Of a DNA stretch of 64,000 nt, positions 36,609 through 46,095 are shown in pieces. Below the pieces are notes generated by a model. It was not told the DNA's origin and made no database searches. It saw nothing but the letters and a program-made list of their open reading frames with translations. Position 1 is the first letter of the stretch, and each line of letters opens with the position of its first letter. Origin of the DNA: Saprospiraceae bacterium. Its GTDB lineage: Bacteria; Bacteroidota; Bacteroidia; Chitinophagales; Saprospiraceae. The stretch spans positions 16,194 through 80,193 of the forward strand of contig JANQPA010000068.1 in assembly GCA_028285545.1 (NCBI GenBank). Reading direction: 5' to 3'. The translations under genes and the position numbers were made by a program.

Positions 36609-36641
36609 TTTGATGGATGGTTTAAACCATTTGATGGTTGA
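36609..36641 (-). promoter_or_regulatory. LytTR-like direct repeat, DUF5916 gene
   Basis: Repeat TCAACCATCAAA and CCATCCATCAAA (minus strand), 21 bases apart. The -7 element TAGTTTCA (36572-36579) begins 29 bases downstream. Both the spacing to the -7 box and the repeat period equal those of the other two sites. Confidence 0.7.
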
Positions 36642-36670
36642 CAAAAATTAGGAAATTGTTAAGGGGTAGT

Positions 36671-36706
36671 GTCAAAAGTAAAATTTTATAAAATTTTACT
36701 TTTGAC
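36671..36706. repeat. 36-base perfect palindrome
   Basis: A palindrome without a loop in the divergent region between the DUF5916 gene and the kinase gene. The half-site is GTCAAAAGTAAAATTTTA, preceded by GGGGTAGT. The end of the window (63959-63994) has a 36-base palindrome of very similar sequence. Confidence 0.85.
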
Positions 36707-36760
36707 TCATGCTGGTATCTAGCCAGTTTCCAAACTGGCGAAAATACTGTAGATTTTAAA

Positions 36761-36793
36761 CAAACCATCAATCTATTTTTACCATTCATCAAA
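36761..36793 (+). promoter_or_regulatory. LytTR-like direct repeat, kinase/regulator operon
   Basis: Repeat CAAACCATCAAT and CCATTCATCAAA on the plus strand, 21-base period. The -7 element TATATTTA (36823-36830) begins exactly 29 bases downstream. This is the operon of the LytTR regulator itself, so it implies autoregulation. Confidence 0.7.
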
Positions 36794-36909
36794 TACTCCT
36801 GTTTCTAAAAAAGTTTTAGTCCTATATTTAATAGTAAATGATGGTCACTAATTTGAAATTGAGATTTAATAGAATTTACAGGAATGGACAAATTTAATTG
36901 AGAGTGCCA

Positions 36910-38760
36910 ATGAACTTAGACCTTAAAATATTATTAGTTTTAAGCCTCTGTACTACTACTAAAGCCTTTGCACAAGACTTTTGGAATAATTTGGATTTTG
37001 CACTTTTTGAACCTGGCACCAAAGAATACAACATAAACCAAATAGTTAGTCAGGATTCATTTTTTAAGCCCATTGAGGATCAAGCAGGCAAAACAAAACC
37101 ATCAAATGTCTATTGGCTAAGAGCCGATTTTTCGGCTCCACCTCCTATAGAAATTAATGATAGCATCTGGTATTTTAGGTTTAGAACGGTTGATCAGGGA
37201 GATCTTTACTTTTTAGAAAATGATACGATTACTAAGATGCCTGTTGGGAAATTTGACCAGAACAGTAAATCCGTATTTCAGGGGCCTTTTTCGGAAGTTA
37301 CACTCAGGAAAAATTCATTAATTAAGAACAGGTATTTGTATCTAAAAGTACGTGAACTTGCCAGCTTTGAAAATCCTTCCACCTGGCAGTTTGATTATGT
37401 ATGCATTTATGAATATTCCAATACAGAAGTTCAAAAGCATCGCATTCCACTCTTTTCTTTTCTTGGTGTTTGCGCCATAATTTTCATTCTAACAACTGCC
37501 TTCTTTTTGTATTTTAAACAATCTCAATACTTCTATTATTCACTATATATTTTATTTATTTCAACTTATCTATCGGCAGAACCACTGGGTTTAAACAAGT
37601 TCTTATTTGGTGAAAATAGCATAGCATCACTTTGGTTTTCTCAAACCATAAAAATTCTTTTTAATGTAGTTTACATCTGGTTTTGTATGGCCTTTATAGA
37701 TGTAAAAAACAATTATAATGCCATCTATAAACTGTTATTAGGGGTTATTTGTAGTGAGTTTTTCTTGATTGGCTTAAATACTTTTTTTCTTTTTAATCAA
37801 TACCATCTGTTAAACATCTATTTGATTCATTTTCATCATATTTTTATGATTATTGCTGTAGCGGTTTATAGCATTGGGTATATCATCGTAAACAGAGTTG
37901 ACAATTTATCCTATTTCATTATTGCTGCCGCCTCGATTTACTTTTTGTCTTTTGTAGCTCAATATTATTTGCCTATCTCAGGCCCATCCGGCCAGATTTT
38001 TAAAGACAATAACTATTATTTAATTATTGGATTTGCTTTGGAGATTGTCATTTTCACCTTCGGTTTTGCCTATAAAATTTTATTGGATTATAATGAGAAG
38101 TTAAGATTTGAAAGAGAATCCATTGCCAATAAGACCATTGCTCTGCGTGCACAGATAAACCCGCATTTTATTTTTAATTCCCTGGGGTCGATACAGCATT
38201 TGATAAGCACTAATAATAAAGCATCTGCCCTAAAGTATCTGTCAAAATTCAGCAGATTTACTCGAAACGTTCTTGAATACTCCATTGAACCAGACATTCT
38301 GTTATCAGAAGAAATTAAGATGCTAAAGGATTATTTAGAATTAGAATCTTTACGTTTTAATGGATCCTTTAATTATAGCATTAATTTAGATCCTGACATA
38401 AACCCAGATGCCATTGAGGTTCCTCTATTAGTAATCCAACCTTTTGTGGAAAATGCCATTATCCATGGTTTTTTACATAAAAAAGAAGGAGCAAAAGCGC
38501 TTGGTATAAATTTTCTCAAGGAAGACAACTATTTAATTTGTGAAATTGATGATAATGGTGTGGGAAGAAATTTCCATCAAGAAAACAACTCAATTGGAAA
38601 GGGAAGGAAAAAATCAAGAGGACTAAAAGTTACAGCAGAACGTTTGGATATGTTTAATCAACTTACTGAGGAATCCAGCAATATTAGGATCATCGACAAA
38701 AAGTCAGAAGATGGTCAATCTTTAGGAACTAAGGTGATTATTAAAATTCTTATTCGTTAA
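36910..38760 (+). CDS. LytS-like sensor histidine kinase (7TMR-DISM type)
   Basis: The frame opens at a TTG (36898), but the ATG at 36910 gives the signal peptide MNLDLKILLVL...AFA. The 616-residue product has an N-terminal periplasmic domain of the 7TMR-DISM class, seven membrane helices (about 178-390), the LytS-type phosphoacceptor box (RAQINPHFIFNSLGSIQHL, His near 417), and a HATPase with VIQPFVENAIIHGF and IDDNGVG. It should phosphorylate the LytTR response regulator 10 bases downstream. The stimulus may be a cell-envelope ligand. Confidence 0.92.
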   Translation: MNLDLKILLVLSLCTTTKAFAQDFWNNLDFALFEPGTKEYNINQIVSQDSFFKPIEDQAGKTKPSNVYWLRADFSAPPPIEINDSIWYFRFRTVDQGDLYFLENDTITKMPVGKFDQNSKSVFQGPFSEVTLRKNSLIKNRYLYLKVRELASFENPSTWQFDYVCIYEYSNTEVQKHRIPLFSFLGVCAIIFILTTAFFLYFKQSQYFYYSLYILFISTYLSAEPLGLNKFLFGENSIASLWFSQTIKILFNVVYIWFCMAFIDVKNNYNAIYKLLLGVICSEFFLIGLNTFFLFNQYHLLNIYLIHFHHIFMIIAVAVYSIGYIIVNRVDNLSYFIIAAASIYFLSFVAQYYLPISGPSGQIFKDNNYYLIIGFALEIVIFTFGFAYKILLDYNEKLRFERESIANKTIALRAQINPHFIFNSLGSIQHLISTNNKASALKYLSKFSRFTRNVLEYSIEPDILLSEEIKMLKDYLELESLRFNGSFNYSINLDPDINPDAIEVPLLVIQPFVENAIIHGFLHKKEGAKALGINFLKEDNYLICEIDDNGVGRNFHQENNSIGKGRKKSRGLKVTAERLDMFNQLTEESSNIRIIDKKSEDGQSLGTKVIIKILIR

Positions 38761-38770
38761 AATCATTCTA

Positions 38771-39532
38771 ATGCATTTAAAAGCAGTCATTATTGAAGAT
38801 GAAGAAAATAATAGGGAAACGCTTCAAAACATGTTAGAAGAGTTTTGTGAGAACATTACCATTGTTGGCATGGCAGATTCAGTTGAAGATGCGGTATCCA
38901 CCATCAAGCAAAACAAACCTGATGTTTTGTTTTTGGATATTGAAATAAAATCCGGATCTGGTTTTGATGTGCTTCATCAAACTTCTCACCTGGATTATGA
39001 GGTAATTTTCACTACTGCTTTTGATCAGTTTGCTATTAAAGCTATGCGGTTTAGCTCGCTCGATTATTTGCTTAAACCAATAGACCTGGAGGAACTGCAA
39101 GATGCTGTTGAAAAAGCCAAAAAGATCAAAAACCAAGAAATTTACAAGCAACAATTAGAAACTCTGATTCATAATCTAAAACAAGAAAAGCCAAAACTTA
39201 ATAAAATTTGCCTATCCACCGCCGATGGTTTAGATTTCATTGATGTAAATACCATTTTATATTGCAAAGCTAATGGTTCGTATACTGCCTTTGTTTTAGA
39301 TGGCCAAAAAGAGATTTTGGTGAGTCGACATTTAAAAGAGTACGTCAGTTTATTTAATGATCATGATTTTATGCGCGTTCACAATAGTTTTTTAGTCAAT
39401 TTAAATAATGTTGAAAAATTTGTGAGAAATGATGGGGGATATATCATCATGAAAAATGGCGATCGTGTAAATATTTCAAGATCCAAAAAAGAACAATTTT
39501 TAGATGCAATGAAGTCATTGATTGGCAGGTAA
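38771..39532 (+). CDS. LytTR-family response regulator
   Basis: The 253-residue protein has a receiver domain (1-120; acidic pocket EDEEN, phosphoacceptor Asp in DVLFLDIEI, Lys in DYLLKPIDL) and a C-terminal LytTR DNA-binding domain (about 145-245; ILYCKANGSYTAFVLDGQKE, LVSRHLKEY, FMRVHNSFLVNLNNV). LytTR domains bind direct repeats near promoters. It is the predicted binder of the three 21-base-period repeats in this window. Its partner is the upstream kinase, with a 10-base gap. Confidence 0.95.
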   Translation: MHLKAVIIEDEENNRETLQNMLEEFCENITIVGMADSVEDAVSTIKQNKPDVLFLDIEIKSGSGFDVLHQTSHLDYEVIFTTAFDQFAIKAMRFSSLDYLLKPIDLEELQDAVEKAKKIKNQEIYKQQLETLIHNLKQEKPKLNKICLSTADGLDFIDVNTILYCKANGSYTAFVLDGQKEILVSRHLKEYVSLFNDHDFMRVHNSFLVNLNNVEKFVRNDGGYIIMKNGDRVNISRSKKEQFLDAMKSLIGR

Positions 39533-39536
39533 TTCA

Positions 39537-40202
39537 TCATACCATCAAAACCTTGTCTTCCGCAATAACATATACTTGATCTTTAATCTCTGGTTGGATA
39601 AGCCCCATACCAGTAAAAGCACCAAAAGCAGGCAAAATGCCGCCGGTTTTCCCAAAATAAAAACAAGGGAGACGAAGACTTTGCCGTGCTGCTCCTCTCA
39701 TACGAACACATGGATGAATGTGTCCTGCTAGATTATAGACATCAAATCCTTCTGTAAAAGTAGGCTCATGAGTAAACAAAAAGGGCTCAATTTCCAGGGA
39801 GACGCCATGGACTAATAGTGCAGATCTTTCATAATTTAATGGATCTAGAATATCGTGATTCCCAATGATCAACTCAAATTGGATATTGGAGAACTGATCC
39901 ATTAATTCAATTAACTCATCCCATTTGGCATTATATTCGCTATGAAAGAGATCTCCTAAAAACAATACCCGCTTCGGCTCATAATCTAATAGTAAGCTGA
40001 TCATCCGTTCCCAATTGGATTGTCCTGCTGCTTCCGGAACCGCCAAACCTGATTTTCTAAAATGAGAAGTTTTGCCAAGGTGAAGGTCTGCTAATAAAAG
40101 CATATTTTCCCTTTCCCAATACACCACTCGGAAAGGATGCAGGTATAATTTTTCACCCGCAACCATCACTGATAAGCCGTTCTCATTTATTAAAGTACTC
40201 AT
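39537..40202 (-). CDS. pdeM: Ligase-associated metallophosphoesterase
   Basis: The 221-residue calcineurin-like phosphoesterase has the metal motifs LLADLHLGK, LFLGDLFHSEY, IGNHDIL and AGHIHP in order. This length and order match the PdeM family, which occurs in an operon with the DEXH helicase and sometimes a ligase and exonuclease and takes part in DNA damage response. It converges with the LytTR regulator gene (4-base gap). The helicase gene lies upstream, 181 bases away. Confidence 0.92.
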   Translation of the reverse strand: MSTLINENGLSVMVAGEKLYLHPFRVVYWERENMLLLADLHLGKTSHFRKSGLAVPEAAGQSNWERMISLLLDYEPKRVLFLGDLFHSEYNAKWDELIELMDQFSNIQFELIIGNHDILDPLNYERSALLVHGVSLEIEPFLFTHEPTFTEGFDVYNLAGHIHPCVRMRGAARQSLRLPCFYFGKTGGILPAFGAFTGMGLIQPEIKDQVYVIAEDKVLMV

Positions 40203-40383
40203 GGTTTAAAAGTATTTCTTTTTTGGGGTTCCTCGTTCAATGTTCTTTGTTCAGTGTAAAGAGATGCAAAATAAAGGCTTTGTAGTTTTTTAAAACATTT
40301 TATACCTCAAAAAGTCATACCATCCCAGAATTATAGCATCATTCAATTTGCATATCCGCTCATTTGCAAATTTACTAATCTGC

Positions 40384-42831
40384 TCATTTACTCAATTGTA
40401 GTTTCATCTTCTGAATCCGGTCCACTAATTTTTCAGAACTCAACTTCTCCCGTAGTCGATCCACTATGATGGGAAAAGAAAAAGGAGTAGCCCGATGTGG
40501 GTACATTATACACATCTTTTGAAGATTGATTCGATTGAGGGCCTTTCTGAGCCGAGCCTCTTCCAACTGAAAGGTCATCACTTCATCAAAGGCCTGGTTT
40601 AGTAACAGGTTCTGTGGTTCATAATCAGAAAAGACTTGAAAAAACAATTGGGAGGAAGATTGAAGATGTTTGTCTTTTTTTTGTTTGCCTGGAAAACCCT
40701 TAAAAATAAGCCCCGAAATTCCTGCAATATCTCTGAATTTGCGTTTGGCCAATTCTGTAGAATTGATGCTGGACTGAATATCTCTTGATAAATTTTGGGT
40801 ATTGAAGAGTCCTTCTTCAATGAGTTCTCCTATTGGTATTTCGATATCGGATAACAATTCAAAGCCATAATCATTCATAGCAATAGAAAAACTGATTGGC
40901 TGGTGCTGAGAAATCCGATGAGCCAATAAAGTTCCCATGCCTTCATGTACAAACCGACCTTCGAAGGGATAGACTAATAGATGATAACCTTCTCGACTTT
41001 TAAAATATTCGATCAACAACTCTCCCTCTTGAGGAATGTGAGAACGCTCTTGTTGTGTTTGGATCAAAGGTTCTAAAGCTTTTAATTCTGTATCATTCAG
41101 TTCTCCTATGGAAGCTTCATGGATTTTTTTTCGTAAAAAAGCACCTAATTGCGAGGAAAGCGGCATTCTTCCTCCCTGCCAAGAAGGAATCTTTCCCGTC
41201 TTTTTCTTACTCTTTTTTACCTGTACCATCATGTCTTTGATTCGTACCAGTTCAAGACTGCGTCCGGCAAACCAAAAAACATCACCAGGACTTAACTGAG
41301 CGACAAACCATTCTTCAATGCTCCCAATACGACCACCTTTAAGGTATTTGACCTGTAAATTGACATCCCCAACAATGGTTCCAATAGACAGTCGATGCCT
41401 TAGTGCAATTTTTTTATCATCCACTTTATAAAGGCCATCTTCAAGAATCACCTTTTTATATTCATTATAGGCTCCCAGGCTTTCACCCCCAGTAGTAATA
41501 AAATTGAGTACCCACGACCATTCCTCTCTGGATATACTAGAATAAGAAAAGGTAGCTTGAACTTCTTCAAAAATTTCTTTTTCCTTAAATCCTTCCGAAA
41601 CGGCCAAGGTGACCAGATATTGAATTAATACATCAAAGGATCGAATGTAAGGAATTCGGCTTTCCAATTCTCCATCCCTGATCGCCATCCTTAAGGCAGC
41701 ACTTTCCATTAATTCCAATGAATGAGTGGGGACAAAATAAATGCGGCTTAAAGCCCCTGGCTGGTGGCCGCTTCTTCCTGCTCTTTGTACAAAACGTGCT
41801 ATTCCCTTAGGGCTTCCTATCTGAATTATGGTTTCAACAGGACGAAAATCTACTCCCAGATCCAGGCTGGAGGTGCAAACTACTGCTTTGAGAATGCCTT
41901 CGTGAAGTGCATTCTCCACCCAATCTCTTAATTTGCGATCAATGGATCCATGATGCATTGCCATAACTCCAGCTAGATCAGGAGCGATTTCTAAAAGATT
42001 TTGATACCAGATCTCACATTGGGCTCGAGTGTTGGTAAAAATCAAAGTGCTTTGACTCTTATTGATGATCGGGATGATTTTATGAGCTAGTTTAATACCC
42101 AGATGCCCTGCCCAGGGGAATTTTTCAATCTCATCAGGCAAGACAGACACTACTTCTATTTCTTTTTTAATACCTGAACGAATGACCACAGCTTCATCAG
42201 AATGCTTCCCCATTAATGCAACAATCGCCTCTTCCATGTTTCCAATGGTAGCAGAGATTCCCCAGACTTTTAAATCAGGGATTATTCCTTTTAATCGAGA
42301 AAGAGCCAACTCTGTCTGCACTCCTCTTTTAGAACCTATCAGTTCATGCCATTCATCGACTATTACTGCCTTGAGAGATTTGAAAAACTTTGGATATCCT
42401 TTGGTTGCCAGCAGCAAATGCATGCTCTCGGGAGTAGTAATCAAAATTTCTGGTGGCTTTCTTTTTTGTCGGTTGCGATCACTTGTAGAGGTATCCCCTG
42501 AACGAGTTTCTACCCTCCATTTTAGACCCAATCCTTCTACAGCACGCTGTGCAGAAGCCTGAATTTCTTTTGCCAAAGCCCGAATGGGGGTTATCCAAAC
42601 GGCTTGCAAACCATTATTCTCTCGAGCATAATCATTAGGATGTTTTTCAATAAACTCCAACAAAATTGGAATGATTAAGGAATAAGTTTTACCACTTCCG
42701 GTTGGAGCATTTACCACACCATGATGACCATTGAGATAAGCCTCCCAACTTTGTTTTTGAAATGGAAAGGGTTTCCAGTTCATAGATTCAAACCAAGCTT
42801 CACCGTGATGTAGTAATTCTTTTTGCTTCAT
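40384..42831 (-). CDS. Ligase-associated DNA damage response DEXH helicase
   Basis: The 815-residue superfamily 2 helicase has motif I (NAPTGSGKTYSL), II (VIVDEWHELIG), III (ISATIGN), V (SSLDLGVDF) and VI (QRAGRSGHQ), then a long Lhr-like C-terminal region. It belongs to the ligase-associated (Lhr-related) helicases encoded with PdeM. Neither an ATP-dependent DNA ligase nor the MBL exonuclease gene is in the window, so this locus is partial or split. The downstream gene 39537-40202 is on the same strand. Confidence 0.93.
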   Translation of the reverse strand: MKQKELLHHGEAWFESMNWKPFPFQKQSWEAYLNGHHGVVNAPTGSGKTYSLIIPILLEFIEKHPNDYARENNGLQAVWITPIRALAKEIQASAQRAVEGLGLKWRVETRSGDTSTSDRNRQKRKPPEILITTPESMHLLLATKGYPKFFKSLKAVIVDEWHELIGSKRGVQTELALSRLKGIIPDLKVWGISATIGNMEEAIVALMGKHSDEAVVIRSGIKKEIEVVSVLPDEIEKFPWAGHLGIKLAHKIIPIINKSQSTLIFTNTRAQCEIWYQNLLEIAPDLAGVMAMHHGSIDRKLRDWVENALHEGILKAVVCTSSLDLGVDFRPVETIIQIGSPKGIARFVQRAGRSGHQPGALSRIYFVPTHSLELMESAALRMAIRDGELESRIPYIRSFDVLIQYLVTLAVSEGFKEKEIFEEVQATFSYSSISREEWSWVLNFITTGGESLGAYNEYKKVILEDGLYKVDDKKIALRHRLSIGTIVGDVNLQVKYLKGGRIGSIEEWFVAQLSPGDVFWFAGRSLELVRIKDMMVQVKKSKKKTGKIPSWQGGRMPLSSQLGAFLRKKIHEASIGELNDTELKALEPLIQTQQERSHIPQEGELLIEYFKSREGYHLLVYPFEGRFVHEGMGTLLAHRISQHQPISFSIAMNDYGFELLSDIEIPIGELIEEGLFNTQNLSRDIQSSINSTELAKRKFRDIAGISGLIFKGFPGKQKKDKHLQSSSQLFFQVFSDYEPQNLLLNQAFDEVMTFQLEEARLRKALNRINLQKMCIMYPHRATPFSFPIIVDRLREKLSSEKLVDRIQKMKLQLSK

Positions 42832-42865
42832 TTATTATCAACTATACTTGGTTTGAACTGCTTTA

Positions 42866-42945
42866 GGCGGTTTTAAATCGCCCAAAACGGTTTGCACCCC
42901 TGCTGTGGGCGGTTTTGTAACCAGCTGTGGGCGGTTTGTAACCGC
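42866..42945. repeat. 22-base direct repeat with hairpin, GGGCGGTTT type
   Basis: Two adjacent copies of GCTGTGGGCGGTTTTGTAACC at 42902-42923 and 42924-42945, with a decayed third copy (GGCGGTTTTAAATCGCCC) before them. The last unit folds as GGGCGGTT/AACCGCCC. It lies downstream of the T9SS gene 42953-44095 and upstream of the helicase gene. A terminator is possible but no T-run follows. Confidence 0.75.
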
Positions 42946-42952
42946 CCAAAAA

Positions 42953-44095
42953 CTATTCCTTCACCACCTTAATAGCCCTATCTAATAATATTCCCGTATT
43001 CATATTTCTCCATACAAACCAATAAATACCTGCCTGCAAATTAGAAATGTCAATGCTTTCATTCAAATTAGGCCCAATAACATTAAATCTCCTTTTTGCC
43101 AGAAGCTGTCCCTTAAAACTGAAAGTTTCCAATACATAATCACCCGATTCAATATTTTGTTTTTGAAAATACAGTTTTTCTGTAGTCGGATTAGGATAAG
43201 CTAGTATATGGCTTGTTGGAATTTTAGTTTCATCAAGATCTGTAAGGATTTGGCTACTGACATACTGGGCATTTAATACTTCCACACCAAGACTGTCCAT
43301 AGTAAAAGATAAAAGAACGTCCTTATTTTCATTACTTAAGAATCGATAACTAATTAAAGTGTCCTGGGGAAGCATGGCTCCACCTAAAAATGGCAGTACA
43401 AGATCCGTAATATCCTGCCATCCAATAAAAATAACCTTAGCTTCCACACTGAAGGAAAGAGATTCCGTTCTTTTTTGGCGCAACACCTCATAAAATCCTT
43501 CTGGAATTTGCAGCGTCCCCCAGGCATCTGTTATATCCAGGCGGCTAAAGTTCGCTCTGATCCTAAAGGAATCCGGAACAAAAGGAAGAATGGAAAGAAT
43601 CGTATCTGGCAAATCGCTAGAAGCAAAAGGAACAGCTAGTGAAGACTGAGATTGAACACTATCTAAATAATTGATGGGCACCATATATTCCAATAAAGGA
43701 GGATCAAAGCGAGAAGCCAGGTTGACACCAAAACCAACAGGATCTTCCCCGAAGGCACCTATCGTTTCCATTTTTGATTCCGTAACCAGGGAGTAGGTTT
43801 CCACTCCCTGAAATATTCTGCTTAACAAATTAGCCTCAGGAAATAAATCTGTGGACTGCCCTGAATCAGGCGTTTCAAAAATCTGCTGAAAAATCAAATC
43901 TGCCTGCAAAGAAGAATAATCCCAATTTTGCATACCTCCTGGAGAAGTAATTTGAGTATTCGCAGGTAAATTATCAACAGCATACCTCACCGTATCCCCT
44001 ATGTTGGGAAAAATGGCAGAGGTAATACTTACCTGGGCATTTAAGTTTTCAATAGATCCTAAAAGAAGAAAACAAAGTAATATTCGGATTTTCAT
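42953..44095 (-). CDS. T9SS-sorted surface protein of unknown function
   Basis: The start is set at 44095 (MKIRILLCFLLLG, signal peptide to about residue 20); frames open at 44134. The 380-residue product carries a type A sorting domain at the end (ILAYPNPTTEKLYF ... IDISNLQAGIYWFVW ... RAIKVVKE). The mature part has a run of beta-strands (DTVRYAVDNLPA, RANFSRLDITDAWGTLQI) but no recognised domain. It is a single-gene unit ending near the 42866-42945 repeat. Confidence 0.82.
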   Translation of the reverse strand: MKIRILLCFLLLGSIENLNAQVSITSAIFPNIGDTVRYAVDNLPANTQITSPGGMQNWDYSSLQADLIFQQIFETPDSGQSTDLFPEANLLSRIFQGVETYSLVTESKMETIGAFGEDPVGFGVNLASRFDPPLLEYMVPINYLDSVQSQSSLAVPFASSDLPDTILSILPFVPDSFRIRANFSRLDITDAWGTLQIPEGFYEVLRQKRTESLSFSVEAKVIFIGWQDITDLVLPFLGGAMLPQDTLISYRFLSNENKDVLLSFTMDSLGVEVLNAQYVSSQILTDLDETKIPTSHILAYPNPTTEKLYFQKQNIESGDYVLETFSFKGQLLAKRRFNVIGPNLNESIDISNLQAGIYWFVWRNMNTGILLDRAIKVVKE

Positions 44096-44274
44096 AAGCA
44101 TCTGTGATAATAGAAATAAACAAACTATGTCCAAGTCTGGGCATTTTTTTTCATAAAATCAATAGTGAGGTGCAGCGTTTTAGTCATTTGCGCATAATAT
44201 AAAGATGAGGACGCGTCAGAATCGATTTTTATCTACTCAAGTTGCCAGGCAACTTGACTTAGTAAACAAAAGTT

Positions 44275-46038
44275 ATGAAGACTAAAACGATATTTGCTTT
44301 TTATTTGATATTACTCTTGGTAAGCGGCTGTAAGAAAGACAACATCTTTTCAGTAGTTACCGAAGAAAAGCCACCAGCCCCCAAGATTATTATTGAATCT
44401 ACTGTCAGTGGCATCGTATTAAATCGTCAAGGACAGGCAGTAGAAAATGCCACTGTTACATGGGGTACTCAACAAGTAGAGACCAATGAAGATGGGTTTT
44501 TTATCATTGAAGATGAGGTAAATGGAGAACAGGCTGTCTTACAGGTAAGCAAAGAGGGATATTTTGATGCTTTCCAAACCATCCTTCCCATAGCACAAGC
44601 TTCCTTAAAGACACGTGTTCAACTAACCCCCAGATTGCTAAATACTTCTTTTTCTGCAGCAAATGGAGGGGAATTACAATTGGTCAATGGCACCAATGTG
44701 ACATTCGTTGCTTCGGCATTCCAGGATGAGATGGGCAATACCTACACAGGAGAAGTTAGGGTATTTGCCAGCTACATAGACCCTACAGATCCTGATTTAG
44801 ATGAGATTATGCCTGGTAATTTGCAGGCATTAAATGCAGATGAAGAAAGCCAAATACTGGAAAGTTTTGGTATGATCAATGTCGAATTGGAAGGTAGCCA
44901 GGGACAGGGCTTACAGATAACAAGTCCAGCCCAATTAAGCATGCCTATTCCTACTAGTTTGTTGAATAAAGCACCTTCTGCAATTCCTCTTTGGTATTTT
45001 GATGAAGCCACCGGACTTTGGAAAGAAGAAGGAGAAGCTACCTTATCCAACGGAAACTATGTTGGAGAACTTGCTCATTTCAGCTTTTGGAATTGTGATG
45101 TGCCTTATGATCTGGTGGAAATCTCCGGTAAATTTACAGCGGAAAGCTTTGAGATTAATGGCAAAATAAAAATAAGTGCTCCCTCGCTAAATACACAGGC
45201 CTATGGCCATTTGTCTAGTGATGGTTCTTTCCGCGGAAAGGTAATAAGTGGAACCCCACTAACACTGGAATTGATCGACCTAAACTGTAATGATGTCATC
45301 TATACCCAGGATTTGGGAACATTAACTGCTGATCAGGATTTAGGAGAAATCAATATCCCATTAACAGAGGAATGGGTAACGATTAGTGGAACCTTAGTGA
45401 ATTGTGATGATCAGGCCATCTCTGAGGGAGTTGTGGTCTTAGATTTGGGAGGAAATACCTATTTAATCTCGCCTAAGGCTGATGGAAGTGTTTTAGGAGC
45501 CTTCCGAGCTTGCAACGAGACTGATTTCAGCATCCTTGGGGTAGACTGGAATGCTCAAGAGAGGGGACAAGCAAAAACTTTCAACATCACCTCAAGTGTC
45601 AATGTGGGAAACATCCAGGCTTGTGGAACTTCTTTTGTAGCAGAGATGAGAATTATTATTCCAGGACAGGACGACTATGTTGTTAATAATGTAACGGCTA
45701 CTATAGAACCACAGATGGATTCAATCCCTCCAATCTACAAGCTTAACAGTACAGACATCCAGGGCGAAAATGACAGAGTAACCTATAACTTCAATTTCTT
45801 AAACTGGACCAATAACCAAAACAATCAGATTTGGGGAATGAACTTTGATAAGCAAGTCAGTGGTGCTCCAGGAAATATTTTCCGTTTTAGCAATTTAAAT
45901 GATATTGTTGCCTTACAGTATGGAGAAAAACCAGGTGAGGTAATTTATTTCAGGGTAAGTGGAGTGACCTTATTTAATGAGGTAACCGAGCTTAGTATTG
46001 AAAACTGTACCCTAGAATTAAGCGCCATCCTTGAATAA
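44275..46038 (+). CDS. Surface lipoprotein with carboxypeptidase-regulatory-like domain
   Basis: The 587-residue protein has a lipoprotein signal (LLLVSGCKKD), a carboxypeptidase-regulatory-like domain (about 40-115: SGIVLNRQGQAVENATVTW, VSKEGYFDAFQTI) and a C-terminal part with conserved Cys and beta strands (SGTLVNCDDQAISEG). These modular proteins are common on Bacteroidota cells. It stands alone, 57 bases upstream of the sigma-factor operon on the same strand. Function unknown. Confidence 0.8.
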   Translation: MKTKTIFAFYLILLLVSGCKKDNIFSVVTEEKPPAPKIIIESTVSGIVLNRQGQAVENATVTWGTQQVETNEDGFFIIEDEVNGEQAVLQVSKEGYFDAFQTILPIAQASLKTRVQLTPRLLNTSFSAANGGELQLVNGTNVTFVASAFQDEMGNTYTGEVRVFASYIDPTDPDLDEIMPGNLQALNADEESQILESFGMINVELEGSQGQGLQITSPAQLSMPIPTSLLNKAPSAIPLWYFDEATGLWKEEGEATLSNGNYVGELAHFSFWNCDVPYDLVEISGKFTAESFEINGKIKISAPSLNTQAYGHLSSDGSFRGKVISGTPLTLELIDLNCNDVIYTQDLGTLTADQDLGEINIPLTEEWVTISGTLVNCDDQAISEGVVVLDLGGNTYLISPKADGSVLGAFRACNETDFSILGVDWNAQERGQAKTFNITSSVNVGNIQACGTSFVAEMRIIIPGQDDYVVNNVTATIEPQMDSIPPIYKLNSTDIQGENDRVTYNFNFLNWTNNQNNQIWGMNFDKQVSGAPGNIFRFSNLNDIVALQYGEKPGEVIYFRVSGVTLFNEVTELSIENCTLELSAILE

Positions 46039-46095
46039 AGGCAACTGAATGTATGGCGAAGTTATACAAAAATAATCCCAATGTAATCCGAGTAC

